Below are positions 42,953 to 54,325 of a stretch of DNA of 64,000 nucleotides, one piece after another. Made by a program: the position numbers and the translations under genes. Each line of letters opens with the position of its first letter. Within the stretch, counting starts at the first letter, position 1. Source of the stretch: Enterococcus sp. 9D6_DIV0238 (lineage in GTDB: Bacteria > Bacillota > Bacilli > Lactobacillales > Enterococcaceae); contig NZ_CP147246.1 of NCBI RefSeq assembly GCF_002174455.2, positions 2,857,001-2,921,000 of the forward strand. The letters run 5' to 3'. The notes under the pieces are model-generated. The model ran no database searches. It saw nothing but the letters and a program-made list of their open reading frames with translations, and had not been told where the DNA came from.

Positions 42953-44426
42953 AGAATTACTAGACAAAAAAGAAGCAAGAGAAATCCAAATACTGAAAAA
43001 AGTGATCTTAGCCGGCGGTCGTATGGAAGACACTGAGCTGTTGAATCATTTAGGTGTATCAAAGGCATCTTTTGAAAGTGATTTAAAAGAATTAGGTTAT
43101 TATTTAAATCCATATAGTAAAGACTGTCGCTTATTTTATGATGGACAATGGGTTTCTGTAGAAATGTCCGATCGATTTTCAGTCAGTAAAGTCGTTGATG
43201 ATTATATACGGGCATCGATCAAGTTTCAGCTGATCGACCATCTGTTTCATTATCGAGAGTTTACGATGGCTCAGTTGACAACAAAATTTATGATCAGTGA
43301 ATCTTCCTTATTTCGAAAAATCAAAGAGTTGAACCAGCTGCTGACTGAATTCGGTCTGAAAATCCGAAATGGACAGCTAAAAGGTGAAGAACTGCAGATT
43401 CGATATTTTTATTTTCAAGTTTATTGGTTTTTGACACCATACGAACAGCACAGGGAGCGCACCTTGACACAGCAGAATATCCGCATTATCGAAGCACTGG
43501 AAAAAGCACTGTCGCTCTCCTTTGAGGAATATGGAAAACTGAAGATCAGTCTGTGGTTGACGATCAGTAAAAAAAGATTGGCAGTTCAGTCTAAAACATT
43601 TAAAGAAGTCCGAAATAAAAGCCAAAACCTTGAGCAAGATCCTTTTTTTAAAACGATTCGTTCGTTCGTATTGCGTTTTTTTAGTCGTTATCCGCTTGAG
43701 ATCGATGAAGAAGAAAGTATGCTGCATTTTATTTTCTTAACAAGTATGTCTGTTTTAACTGAAACTGATTTTATCCAGTATAGCTTGGTACGCGGACGGC
43801 GCACACCGTCTTCACTAGCGGACACATTTGTTTTGGAACATGTGATTCTATACTATCGTCCACAAAAATTTTATCCTGAATTGGAAAAAAAGATCTTTTA
43901 TTACTTCTCACAGATTCATAGCAGGCTTTATTTTTTTAAAGGAGAATTAGAGCTATTCGACAAGGAGAATATTTGGCAAAAAGAGCAACAATTATCCAGT
44001 CATCGTTTAGGTGAATTTGCCCATGTTCTTTTGGATAAAAGTCTTAGTTACTTGGGTGAACGTTATGAGCCTGGAAATAGTTTGCACGAATGGTCGTTGG
44101 TGAAATATTTAAGTGTGCTTTCGATCATTGATTTTGAAATCATTGGAGAAGTCCGTGTAGGCATCGATTTAAAAATGGATTTGCTATACAAAGAAGCAAT
44201 GACTCAAGTATTGGTTTTAAGCTTGAAAAATTTGAACGGCTTAACGATCGAACCGTATGATCCGAAGTATACTTATGATCTTTTGATCACTAATGTAATG
44301 AACCCGCCAGTTTACCGATCTGTTGGAGAGATTTATATATTATCCGAACTTGGATCAACGTATGACATCGAGCAAATTCGTAAGAAAATCCGAGGGTATC
44401 ATGGAAATAAGAAAAAAGAAGGCTGA
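42942..44426 (+). CDS. Mga-type helix-turn-helix regulator (third in the window)
   Basis: 494 aa from ATG 42942 (GGAG eight bases upstream), overlapping the stop of the oxidoreductase gene in another frame. N-terminal HTH (about 25-70, GGRMEDTELLNHLGVSKASFESDL), second HTH (about 105-160, FMISESSLFRKIKELNQLL), PRD-like and EIIB-like remainder. Coupled to a redox enzyme and directly upstream of the glycerol operon; a role in controlling either is possible but unproven. Confidence 0.8.
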   Translation: MKTEELLDKKEAREIQILKKVILAGGRMEDTELLNHLGVSKASFESDLKELGYYLNPYSKDCRLFYDGQWVSVEMSDRFSVSKVVDDYIRASIKFQLIDHLFHYREFTMAQLTTKFMISESSLFRKIKELNQLLTEFGLKIRNGQLKGEELQIRYFYFQVYWFLTPYEQHRERTLTQQNIRIIEALEKALSLSFEEYGKLKISLWLTISKKRLAVQSKTFKEVRNKSQNLEQDPFFKTIRSFVLRFFSRYPLEIDEEESMLHFIFLTSMSVLTETDFIQYSLVRGRRTPSSLADTFVLEHVILYYRPQKFYPELEKKIFYYFSQIHSRLYFFKGELELFDKENIWQKEQQLSSHRLGEFAHVLLDKSLSYLGERYEPGNSLHEWSLVKYLSVLSIIDFEIIGEVRVGIDLKMDLLYKEAMTQVLVLSLKNLNGLTIEPYDPKYTYDLLITNVMNPPVYRSVGEIYILSELGSTYDIEQIRKKIRGYHGNKKKEG

Positions 44427-44562
44427 GTGAAGTTGAGGAAAATTTTTCAGCTTCTTCCTTGTCCTTAGTGGATTTTTAGTAAAAACATTCATTTATTTTA
44501 AAAATAAAAAAAAAGATGACATTTTTAGGAATCAATTTGCGTATATTATAAGTTCATGAAAT

Positions 44563-44576
44563 ATAAAGCGTTTTCA
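44563..44576 (+). promoter_or_regulatory. Probable cre (CcpA) site of the glp operon
   Basis: ATAAAGCGTTTTCA fits 12 of 14 positions of TGNAARCGNWWNCA. It lies just downstream of the TATATTATAAG promoter-like segment (about 44542), the classical position for carbon catabolite repression of glycerol genes. Confidence 0.6.
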
Positions 44577-44608
44577 ATTTTGTTTAGGATTATGATTTGA
44601 TTCTGAAT

Positions 44609-46397
<1,789 letters not shown>

Positions 46398-46416
46398 AAG
46401 GAAGAGGTGAACAGTG

Positions 46417-48249
46417 ATGACATTTTCAATAAAAACAAGAGAAAAATCGATTGAAACCTTGAAAAACGAACAATTAGACTTGTTGATTATTGGCGGAGGA
46501 ATTACAGGAGCAGGTGTTGCGCTGCAAGCAAGTGCGACTGGAATGAAGACCGGTTTGATCGAAATGCAGGATTTTGCTGAAGGAACCTCTTCACGTTCTA
46601 CGAAATTAGTTCATGGCGGGATTCGCTATTTGAAAAATTTTGATGTTGAAGTCGTGGCGGATACAGTGCAGGAGCGGGCAGTTGTTCAAGCCATTGCTCC
46701 TCATATCCCCAAACCTGATCCTATGCTTTTACCGATTTACGATGAGCCGAAGGCGACTTTCAACATGTTTTCAGTCAAGGTTGCAATGGATCTATATGAC
46801 CGTTTAGCGAACGTGATCGGCACCAAATATGAAAACTATACATTAACAAAAGAAGAAGTCTTAGAGCGTGAGCCTCAGCTTAAACATGAAGGACTACAAG
46901 GCGGCGGTGTCTATTTAGATTTTAGAAACAATGATGCTAGACTGGTGATCGAAAATATCAAACGCGCGTCTCAAGATGGCGGAGCAATGGTCAGTAAAGT
47001 CAAAGCAGTCGGATTTATTTATGATCACGGGAAAATCAGCGGAGTCAAAGCAAAAGACTTATTAACAGGCGAAGAGTTTGAGATCAAAGCCAATATCGTG
47101 ATCAATACAACTGGCCCATGGTCTGATAAAGTCCGCGGACTAGATACTAAGGAAAAAGTAACTCCGCAAATGCGTCCGACTAAAGGTGTTCACTTAGTTG
47201 TCGACAGCAGTAAGCTGTTTGTGCCCCAACCAACATATTTTGATACAGGGAAGCATGACGGCCGAATGGTCTTCGTTGTTCCAAGAGAAAAGAAAACGTA
47301 TTTTGGTACGACGGATACGGACTATACGGGTGATTATGAACATCCAACAGTGACTCAGGAAGATGTAGATTACTTGCTGGAAATCGTCAATAATCGCTAT
47401 CCTGAAGCAAATGTGACGATCGATGATATCGAATCAAGCTGGGCTGGACTGCGTCCGCTGATTTCTGAAAATGGTGGTTCAGACTATAATGGCGGGAACA
47501 ATGGAAAGGTCTCTGACCAAAGTTTTGATCAGGTCATTGATATCGTTGAAAAATATCAGCAAAAAACGGCCACTCGTTTTGATGTAGAAAATGTCTTAAA
47601 TCACTTAGAAGATTCCTTGTCTGAAAGCAAAGAAAACCCATCGGCTGTTTCTAGAGGAAGCTTGCTGGAGCGTTCTGAGGATGGTTTGTTGACCTTATCT
47701 GGCGGGAAAATCACTGATTACCGTAAAATGGCTGAAGGTGCGCTTAAAGAAATTCAACGTATCCTAAAAGAAGAATTTAACAAAACTATTGAGCTGATCG
47801 ATTCGAAAACATATGCAGTCTCTGGTGGAGATATCGATGCTACTAATGCTGAAGCAGAATTGAAAGCGTTAGCAAGATATGGCGTTGAGCAAGGATTACC
47901 TGAGGAGGATGCAGAATATCTCGCCCATTTATATGGCTCAAATGTGACACAGCTCTTTGAAAAAATCTCTGAGACAACCCCAGTTGAAGGATTGACTTTA
48001 GCAGAAACCTTAGGATTGCATTATGCACTTGAAAATGAAATGACGTTGACTCCTTCTGATTATCTCATTCGCAGAACGAATCATGTGTTGTTTATGCGAG
48101 ATACACTGGACACAGTCAAACAAGGGGTTATTTCTGAAATGGCCAATTACTATGATTGGTCCGAACAACAAAAAGCAGGTTATGAACAAGAATTGAATCA
48201 ACTAATAGCGGAATCTGATTTAACGACATTGAAAGAAGGAGCGAAGTAA
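46417..48249 (+). CDS. glpO: Alpha-glycerophosphate oxidase
   Basis: 610 aa from ATG 46417 (RBS GGAAGAGG). The FAD-binding motif LLIIGGGITGAG is at about residue 28, followed by GTSSRSTKLVHGG, VPREKKTYFGTTDTDY and the C-terminal DAO-type domain. Uses O2 to oxidise glycerol 3-phosphate to dihydroxyacetone phosphate with H2O2 as by-product. An insert of the oxidase type (about 370-420, NGGSDYNGGNNGKVSD..) separates it from GlpD dehydrogenases. Between glpK and glpF, two bases before the latter, as usual in lactic acid bacteria. Confidence 0.95.
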   Translation: MTFSIKTREKSIETLKNEQLDLLIIGGGITGAGVALQASATGMKTGLIEMQDFAEGTSSRSTKLVHGGIRYLKNFDVEVVADTVQERAVVQAIAPHIPKPDPMLLPIYDEPKATFNMFSVKVAMDLYDRLANVIGTKYENYTLTKEEVLEREPQLKHEGLQGGGVYLDFRNNDARLVIENIKRASQDGGAMVSKVKAVGFIYDHGKISGVKAKDLLTGEEFEIKANIVINTTGPWSDKVRGLDTKEKVTPQMRPTKGVHLVVDSSKLFVPQPTYFDTGKHDGRMVFVVPREKKTYFGTTDTDYTGDYEHPTVTQEDVDYLLEIVNNRYPEANVTIDDIESSWAGLRPLISENGGSDYNGGNNGKVSDQSFDQVIDIVEKYQQKTATRFDVENVLNHLEDSLSESKENPSAVSRGSLLERSEDGLLTLSGGKITDYRKMAEGALKEIQRILKEEFNKTIELIDSKTYAVSGGDIDATNAEAELKALARYGVEQGLPEEDAEYLAHLYGSNVTQLFEKISETTPVEGLTLAETLGLHYALENEMTLTPSDYLIRRTNHVLFMRDTLDTVKQGVISEMANYYDWSEQQKAGYEQELNQLIAESDLTTLKEGAK

Positions 48250-48250
48250 A

Positions 48251-48970
48251 ATGGATACTTCTAGTATGACACAGATTTTTAGTGAGTTTTTAGGAACAAT
48301 GATTTTGATTCTTTTAGGTGATGGTGTCTGTGCAGCTGTTAATCTGAAAAAAAGTAAAGCAGAAGCTTCCGGCTGGATCGTGATTGCTTTTGGTTGGGCA
48401 ATGGCGGTAACGATGGCGGTTTATATCTCTGGATTTATGGGACCGGCGCATTTGAATCCTGCTGTAACGATCGCAATGGCTATGGCTGGCAATTTTGAAT
48501 GGGGATTAGTTGTTCCATTCATCATTGCGCAGGTTCTAGGAGCTGTTGTTGGCGCATTCTTAGTTTGGTTGGCCTATTTGCCTCACTGGAATCAAACAGA
48601 AGATCAAGGAGCTGTGTTAGGGACATTCGCGACAGGACCTGCGATTCGTAACTATCCGGCAAATATGATCACAGAAATTATTGGTACATTTGTTTTAGTT
48701 TTAGGACTGCTGTCATTTTCACAAAATAGTATTACTGATGGTTTGACTCCTCTGATCGTTGGTGCCTTGATTTTAGCGATCGGACTATCTCTTGGTGGAC
48801 CAACAGGCTATGCGATCAATCCAGCGCGTGACTTTGGTCCGCGTTTAGCCCATCAATTACTACCGATTTCAACAAAGGGAACTTCTGACTGGGCGTATTC
48901 ATGGGTACCGATCGTCGGACCTGTTATCGGGGCAGTGATCGCTGCTGGTGTATACATGTTGATGGTTTAA
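48251..48970 (+). CDS. glpF: Glycerol uptake facilitator (aquaglyceroporin)
   Basis: 239 aa, six TM helices and two half-helices. The two pore motifs are HLNPAVT (about residue 73) and INPARDFGPR (about 193); the Arg and Asp after the second NPA are typical of the glycerol-conducting branch. RBS GAAGGAG in the end of glpO. Admits glycerol by facilitated diffusion for GlpK. Confidence 0.95.
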   Translation: MDTSSMTQIFSEFLGTMILILLGDGVCAAVNLKKSKAEASGWIVIAFGWAMAVTMAVYISGFMGPAHLNPAVTIAMAMAGNFEWGLVVPFIIAQVLGAVVGAFLVWLAYLPHWNQTEDQGAVLGTFATGPAIRNYPANMITEIIGTFVLVLGLLSFSQNSITDGLTPLIVGALILAIGLSLGGPTGYAINPARDFGPRLAHQLLPISTKGTSDWAYSWVPIVGPVIGAVIAAGVYMLMV

Positions 48971-48991
48971 TGAAAGAATAAAATAAAATGA

Positions 48992-49035
48992 AAAGCCTGA
49001 GGCAAAACTAAAAAACAGTTTTGTTTCAGGCTTTG
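48992..49035 (+). terminator. glp operon terminator
   Basis: Stem AAAGCCTGAGGCAAAACT with AGTTTTGTTTCAGGCTTT (one G-T type mismatch), followed by GATTTTG. It belongs to a class of similar hairpins seen at 36-74 and 59291-59338. Confidence 0.85.
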
Positions 49036-49281
49036 ATTTTGAATAAACGGCGAGAAAAAAAGTAACTCCTTCTTAATTTATCAGAGCTAAACGCTTTTTA
49101 TCTCAGCCTTTTTTCATGTAGAGTATTTCAGTGGCTTGTAGAAAATGAGGGACCATGAATTTTTAATGAAAATAACAATATTTTATTTACAACCTATGGA
49201 TTTTTCTGTACTCTTAAAAGTGAAAACGTTTTTGTGTAATGCGTAACAAAGTAAAAAGTCAAGGTAAGAGGAGGAACACGT

Positions 49282-51012
49282 GTGTCCTATCAAGAGGTTT
49301 TATTTCCTTTTCTAGGCGGTTTAGGAATATTTTTGTTCGGTATGAAGTATATGGGAGATGGTTTGCAAAAGTCCGCTGGGGATTCGTTGCGGGAAATTTT
49401 AAATACATTTACTTCGACACCTTTACGTTCTGTTTTAGCAGGTTTGATTGTGACAGCAATTATTCAAAGTAGCTCGGGAACAACGGTTTTGACCGTTGGT
49501 TTGGTCAGTGTCGGCTTTATGTCTTTACGTCAGGCGATCGGTGTGATCATGGGAGCGAATGTCGGTACGACGGTCACCGCATTTATTATTGGGTTCAATT
49601 TAAGCTCGTATGCCTTACCGATCATTGGCGTCGGTTCGATATTACTTTTCTTTTCAAAACGTGAGACAGTCAATACGATCGGTCAGATTCTTTTTGGTTT
49701 TGGTTGTTTATTTTACGGATTGAAACTGATGGGAGATGGAATGGCGCCGTTAAGTGATTTGCCGCAGTTTTCGGAGCTGATGGTCAATGTGTCTCATCAT
49801 CCAGTTTTAGGGGTAGGAATCGGGACGTTATTGACAATGGTGCTGCAAAGCTCCAGTGCGACGATCGGAATTTTACAACAGCTTTATAGTCAAGGGAGTT
49901 TAGCGATCGGTTCAGTGCTGCCGATTCTATTTGGTGACAATATTGGTACGACGATCACGGCGGTCATTGCTGCTTTAGGTGTCAGCGTGGCTGCAAAGAG
50001 AACTGCCGCAGCGCATGTGATTTTCAATTTGATCGGGGCGATTATTTTTACGACATTGTTGACACCGTTCACAGCTGTTGTTGTCCGTATTTCTGATGTG
50101 TTTAATCTTCAACCGGCAATGCAGATCGCTGTTGCTCATGGTTTATTCAATGTATCGAATTTATTGATCCAATTTTGGTTTATCGACAAAATCGAATTAT
50201 TTGTGCGAAAAATCATTCCAGGAAAAGATAAAAGTATTGATTTCAAACCATCAAATCTGAATGAATCCATTATTCAAAGCTCAACAACTTTAGCACTTAA
50301 TCAGGCGAAGATCGAGTTGCTGCAAATGGGTGATTATGTTCTTGGCGCTTTCGATGCAACGAAAGCCTATTATGAAAATCAACATGAGATCGATAAAGAA
50401 AATGCTGGTCAATATGAAACAGCTATCAATGACATCGACAACCGTTTAACGGAATATCTCGTTCAGCTTTCGGCTGTAGAATTATCGATAGCTGAAAGTC
50501 ATGAACAAACGATGATGCTGGAGCTGACGAAAGATCTTGAACGGATCGGTGATCATTGCCGAAACATTATCCAAAATCTTACAGAAGCAATTCAGCTTGA
50601 AAAGAAGCAAAAAGCAAAAGACAAGAAGGCTGGAAAAGTGTCTGAACGGGACTCTCTGATTTTATATGATGAAGATGTGGTCGATCTATTTGAAAAAGTC
50701 ATGAAAAACATTCGTGATTCTTTGGTTGCCTTTGAAAATGATGACAAAGAGATGGCTGCTCACATGCTGGATCGAGAGGAACAAATCGATCAAATGGTCA
50801 AAAAGCTCCGGAAAAAATATATTTCAACAATGAACAGTGGTAAGGGGCGTGCCGCAGATGGCGTTTTATTTATTGACATTGCGTCGAATTTGGAACGAAT
50901 GAGTGATCGGACGATCCATATTGCAAAATACATTTTAGGGGAACGATACGGGACCGAGGAGATCGTGGTCGATCAATCGGTCAATCCTGTGATCACGCTG
51001 CAATCAGAATGA
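49282..51012 (+). CDS. Na+/phosphate symporter (NptA/PhoU-domain family)
   Basis: 576 aa from GTG 49282 (AGAGGAGG upstream). Two inverted Na+/Pi-cotransporter repeats with the QSSSGTT motif (about residue 53) and QSSSAT (about 190), about eight TM segments up to residue 300, then two cytoplasmic PhoU-like helical repeats (about 340-555). Imports phosphate with sodium. TGAAAACGTTTTTG at about 49222 weakly resembles a cre site. Monocistronic, convergent with the next gene across a shared hairpin. Confidence 0.9.
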   Translation: MSYQEVLFPFLGGLGIFLFGMKYMGDGLQKSAGDSLREILNTFTSTPLRSVLAGLIVTAIIQSSSGTTVLTVGLVSVGFMSLRQAIGVIMGANVGTTVTAFIIGFNLSSYALPIIGVGSILLFFSKRETVNTIGQILFGFGCLFYGLKLMGDGMAPLSDLPQFSELMVNVSHHPVLGVGIGTLLTMVLQSSSATIGILQQLYSQGSLAIGSVLPILFGDNIGTTITAVIAALGVSVAAKRTAAAHVIFNLIGAIIFTTLLTPFTAVVVRISDVFNLQPAMQIAVAHGLFNVSNLLIQFWFIDKIELFVRKIIPGKDKSIDFKPSNLNESIIQSSTTLALNQAKIELLQMGDYVLGAFDATKAYYENQHEIDKENAGQYETAINDIDNRLTEYLVQLSAVELSIAESHEQTMMLELTKDLERIGDHCRNIIQNLTEAIQLEKKQKAKDKKAGKVSERDSLILYDEDVVDLFEKVMKNIRDSLVAFENDDKEMAAHMLDREEQIDQMVKKLRKKYISTMNSGKGRAADGVLFIDIASNLERMSDRTIHIAKYILGERYGTEEIVVDQSVNPVITLQSE

Positions 51013-51020
51013 AATCGAAT

Positions 51021-51073
51021 AAAGGAAGAAGCTGATACCGAGCAACACGTTGTTGGTATCAGCTTCTTCCTTT
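51021..51073. terminator. Shared bidirectional terminator
   Basis: 19-bp perfect stem (51021-51039 with 51055-51073). It ends the symporter gene and overlaps the last codons and stop of the convergent nucleotide-kinase-like gene. Confidence 0.9.
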
Positions 51074-51613
51074 ATATTGCTTGTGAAATGCGTCGATGAT
51101 TAAGTGATGTAATGTTTCCAAGGAATTATCACTATTTAGCTTTAGAACCGGACTTACTGAATGTTCAATTTGGTAGCGGTGCTCAGCATAGGTTCCTATA
51201 TCTGAAGGCTTCTGAGCATTATAGTAGGTTTTGCACCATTCAATAAACTCATTTGTTTGCTCACCATTTTCATCAAAAATCAGTGCAGAATCGCCGCCTC
51301 TTTCGATTTCTCTTTTTTTCAGGCGCTCCATTCGCAGATCTTCATCGAGAAAAAGAAAAACCAATAGGTCACGATCCATAAAGCCTTCAGGATTCCAGCC
51401 AAAGACGGAGCCGGAAGCAATGAAGTCTTTAAATAATTTGCGGTCATTTTGATAGCGTTTCAAACGTTCAGGGATAGCATAATCCTTTGTGAAGGTGTCG
51501 TCTTGCCAAATGTAGCGGTCAGTATCGATCCATTTCACTAGTTCTTTTTCAGCAATATATTGGCCCAAAGTACTTTTTCCGGTGCCAGAAGCACCAATGA
51601 TTTGAATTTTCAT
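51059..51613 (-). CDS. P-loop nucleotide kinase-like protein (adenylate kinase/topology-modulation type)
   Basis: 184 aa (ATG 51613; the ATG one codon earlier, 51616, is only four bases from GGAG). Walker A GASGTGKST (about residues 7-15), a D-R pair (IDTDRYIW), and the helical lid and late R-rich segment (MERLKKREIERGGD) of small P-loop kinases. The substrate is unknown; no typical NMP-binding signature stands out. Confidence 0.75.
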   Translation of the reverse strand: MKIQIIGASGTGKSTLGQYIAEKELVKWIDTDRYIWQDDTFTKDYAIPERLKRYQNDRKLFKDFIASGSVFGWNPEGFMDRDLLVFLFLDEDLRMERLKKREIERGGDSALIFDENGEQTNEFIEWCKTYYNAQKPSDIGTYAEHRYQIEHSVSPVLKLNSDNSLETLHHLIIDAFHKQYKGRS

Positions 51614-51733
51614 CATGTCACTCCTTTCTTTAAAGGCACTGCCTGTATTTTTTGTAGCTAAAACTAAAGATGGGTAGTAATTCGCTCAGTGCTAACATAT
51701 AATATATAGTATCAATCGAGAAGAGGGATGGCA

Positions 51734-52663
51734 ATGGAACATCAAACTTTTTTGTCAGCAGATCAGAAGACAGACAATCATTTGATTTACTGGACAACAG
51801 AGAAAACACCGGTCGCAACGATCCAACTGATTCATGGGATGGCAGAATATATCGAGCGTTATCATGATTTTGCCGTTTACTTAAATGATCTAGGCTTTAT
51901 CGTTGTTGGTCATGACCATTTAGGACATGGAGAATCGATTTCTGCAGAACATTCAACGCATGGTTATTTCGGCAAGGGTGATTCGATCGGATTCGTGCTA
52001 GAGGATATCGATCAAGTCAACAGCTGGGTCGCAGAGAAATATCCCGAACTTCCGCATTTTATGCTTGGTCACAGTATGGGCTCGTTTGCTTTGCGGACGT
52101 ATTTACAGGAATATAACCCTCAAATCAGCGGGGCTATTTTCATGGGAACGGGCCAAAAAGCTGCCATGCTGCCGCTTGCATTATCCTTAACAGGCGGATT
52201 AAACATGACATTTCCTAAAAAAATCAATAAGAAATTGGATCAGCTAGCATTTGGTTCATTCAATAAGCATTTTCCTGAACCAGGATTTTTTAACTGGTTA
52301 AGTAAAAATCAGGAAAATGTTCGACGATATGAGCAAGACCCGTTGACAGGTTTTACTTTTACCAACAACGGCTTTTATACACTATTTCGATTGGTCGATA
52401 AGGCAAATCGAAAAGGCTGGGCTGAAAACATTGAGAAAAACATCCCGATATTGGTTATTAGCGGAGAACAAGATCCAGTCGGTGACTTTGGTAAAGGACC
52501 TAGAAAAGTTGCCAAAGAATTAGACCAAGCGGCTATCGATGTAGCGTTGGTTCTCTTTGCTGAGCTGCGGCATGAAATTTTGCTAGAAGAAGAGAAAAAG
52601 GAAGTTTATAAAGCGATCAGCAGCTGGCTGCAAAAAAAGTTGCTTGATTCTGAAAATCACTAA
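51734..52663 (+). CDS. Alpha/beta hydrolase, monoacylglycerol-lipase-like
   Basis: 309 aa from ATG 51734 (GAAGAGGG eight bases upstream; ATG 51728 is too close). The serine hydrolase fold shows the oxyanion region IHGMAEYIERY, the GHDHLGHGES loop, the nucleophile elbow GHSMGS (about residue 118), acid EQDPVG and His in LRHEIL. Related to lysophospholipase/monoglyceride lipases. Cytoplasmic, single gene. The first in a run of plus-strand housekeeping genes. Confidence 0.85.
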   Translation: MEHQTFLSADQKTDNHLIYWTTEKTPVATIQLIHGMAEYIERYHDFAVYLNDLGFIVVGHDHLGHGESISAEHSTHGYFGKGDSIGFVLEDIDQVNSWVAEKYPELPHFMLGHSMGSFALRTYLQEYNPQISGAIFMGTGQKAAMLPLALSLTGGLNMTFPKKINKKLDQLAFGSFNKHFPEPGFFNWLSKNQENVRRYEQDPLTGFTFTNNGFYTLFRLVDKANRKGWAENIEKNIPILVISGEQDPVGDFGKGPRKVAKELDQAAIDVALVLFAELRHEILLEEEKKEVYKAISSWLQKKLLDSENH

Positions 52664-52778
52664 GCATCTGTTTGCTATTTCGGGTATTTTTCTATAAACT
52701 TATAAGGTAAGTCAAAAATTGAGATAAGAAGTATTGGAATACTGAATTTTAGGGAATTTTCTATCTAGGAGGGGTTGG

Positions 52779-53318
52779 ATGGAGAAGGCACGTTTAAGAA
52801 CATTAGGCTTGGCGAATTTGAAATGGCTCCATGATCATCCAGCACTAAAAGAACAAAAGGAATATTTGATCAGTCAACAGTTATTCAACGATCCTCTCTG
52901 GCAAAAAGCGCAAACGATCGCAATCACGAAGCCAATGGATTTTGAATTTGATACGCATATTTTGTTAAAGCAGGGCTGGGCAGAAGGCAAGTCGATGCTG
53001 ATCCCTGTTACAAATACTGAGCGGCGTCTGTCCTTTCATTCAGTTGGGCCGGAAACTAAATTTACAAAGACTGCTTTTGGTGTCGAAGAGCCCGTCGATG
53101 AACCTGAAGTAGGGCGTGAGGTGATCGATCTATTGATTGTACCGGGAATCGTGTTTACTCGTTCGGGGTTTCGGATTGGTTTTGGCGGCGGATTTTATGA
53201 TCGATTTTTGCTGCAGTTCCAAGGAGAAACATGTAGTTTGGTATTCAGTGAACAAATTCAAGAGCACTGGCCGATCGAGTCTTTTGATCAGCCGGTAAAA
53301 CGATTATTTATCAGCTAG
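52779..53318 (+). CDS. 5-formyltetrahydrofolate cyclo-ligase
   Basis: 179 aa, RBS AGGAGG. Typical C-terminal signature GFRIGFGGGFYDRFL (ATP and folate binding) and PGIVFTRSGFR. Converts 5-formyl-THF and ATP to 5,10-methenyl-THF. Followed by the rhomboid gene after nine bases, as in Bacillus and Enterococcus (yqgN-gluP-yqgQ-glcK order). Confidence 0.93.
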   Translation: MEKARLRTLGLANLKWLHDHPALKEQKEYLISQQLFNDPLWQKAQTIAITKPMDFEFDTHILLKQGWAEGKSMLIPVTNTERRLSFHSVGPETKFTKTAFGVEEPVDEPEVGREVIDLLIVPGIVFTRSGFRIGFGGGFYDRFLLQFQGETCSLVFSEQIQEHWPIESFDQPVKRLFIS

Positions 53319-53327
53319 GAGGAATAC

Positions 53328-54029
53328 ATGAATTATCAAACTCAAATGAAATTAAAACGACTATTCAATCAGCCGTTGGTGACATATCTATTGCTTGGTA
53401 TCACGACGCTGGTATTTTTGGGGATGGAGCTTTCAGGTGGTTCGACGAGCAGTCAGGTGTTGATCGATTGGGGCGCGATGTCTCGCGCTGAAATTATTTA
53501 TTTGCATGAATATTGGCGTCTTTTCACTCCTATGTTTTTGCATATTGGCTGGCTGCATTTTGTCGTAAACATGGTTACCTTGTATTATGTCGGTTCTCAG
53601 GTTGAAAGCATTTATGGACATTGGCGTTATTTAGCAATTTATCTGCTTAGCGGAGTGGCAGGAAATATTGCCAGCTTTGCTTTTGGTTCACAAAATGCAA
53701 TTTCAGCAGGTGCTAGTACGTCATTGTTTGGATTATTTGGTGCATTTGTTATTTTAGGTCGCCATTTTAGAAACAATCCTGCGATTTCCTTTATGGTACA
53801 ACGTTATGCAACGTTTATCGGTATCAATCTGATTTTTAATTTGTTTAGTAGTCAAGTAGATATCATGGGCCATATTGGCGGATTGATCGGTGGTTTTTTG
53901 ACTGCCACGGCGTTAGCGGTACCGGATCGTTCAGATGAATTCAATATCCATGAACGAATTATTTCAGGAATCTTTTTTGTATTTTTACTAGGCGTATGCT
54001 TCGTCTTGGGTTTTAAAAAATACAGTTAG
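53328..54029 (+). CDS. Rhomboid-family intramembrane serine protease
   Basis: 233 aa, six predicted TM segments. Catalytic Ser in GASTSLFGLFGA (about residue 129) and His in MGHIGGLIGG (about 183). HFVVNMVTLYYVG corresponds to the conserved HxxxN segment. Corresponds to the GluP/YqgP position between the folate cyclo-ligase and glucokinase genes, but lacks the long extra domain of B. subtilis GluP. Confidence 0.92.
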   Translation: MNYQTQMKLKRLFNQPLVTYLLLGITTLVFLGMELSGGSTSSQVLIDWGAMSRAEIIYLHEYWRLFTPMFLHIGWLHFVVNMVTLYYVGSQVESIYGHWRYLAIYLLSGVAGNIASFAFGSQNAISAGASTSLFGLFGAFVILGRHFRNNPAISFMVQRYATFIGINLIFNLFSSQVDIMGHIGGLIGGFLTATALAVPDRSDEFNIHERIISGIFFVFLLGVCFVLGFKKYS

Positions 54030-54106
54030 CTTGTATAATGATTGAGTGGATCAATAGATGTATGGTGGTCGATCTGCTCTAGTTTTTATAAGGAAGTGCA
54101 GGTAAA

Positions 54107-54325
54107 ATGGAAACGTTATACGATGTGCAGCAGTTATTTAAACAATTCGGGATCTATATTTATGTTGGTGCGAGAATCTATGATATCGAGCTGATGATGA
54201 TCGAATTGAAAAATATTTATGAAAGTCGTTTGATCGACAAAGACACCTATCTTCATGCAAGAAGTGTCTTGCAAAGAGAACATCGAATTGAAGAAAGCAG
54301 AGCAACTGAGAAAGGAACCGAGTAA
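54107..54325 (+). CDS. YqgQ-family (DUF910) protein
   Basis: 72 aa, helical, with MxxLYDVQQLFKQFGIYIYVG and the IELMMIELK segment of the family. Always found next to glucokinase in Bacilli; function unknown. One base separates its stop from the glcK start, so the two are translationally coupled. Confidence 0.85.
   Translation: METLYDVQQLFKQFGIYIYVGARIYDIELMMIELKNIYESRLIDKDTYLHARSVLQREHRIEESRATEKGTE

Noticed and set aside
49222..49235. cre site before the phosphate symporter
   Set aside because: Two mismatches at the most conserved end (TG in place of CA) and no metabolic reason; mentioned only in the gene entry.
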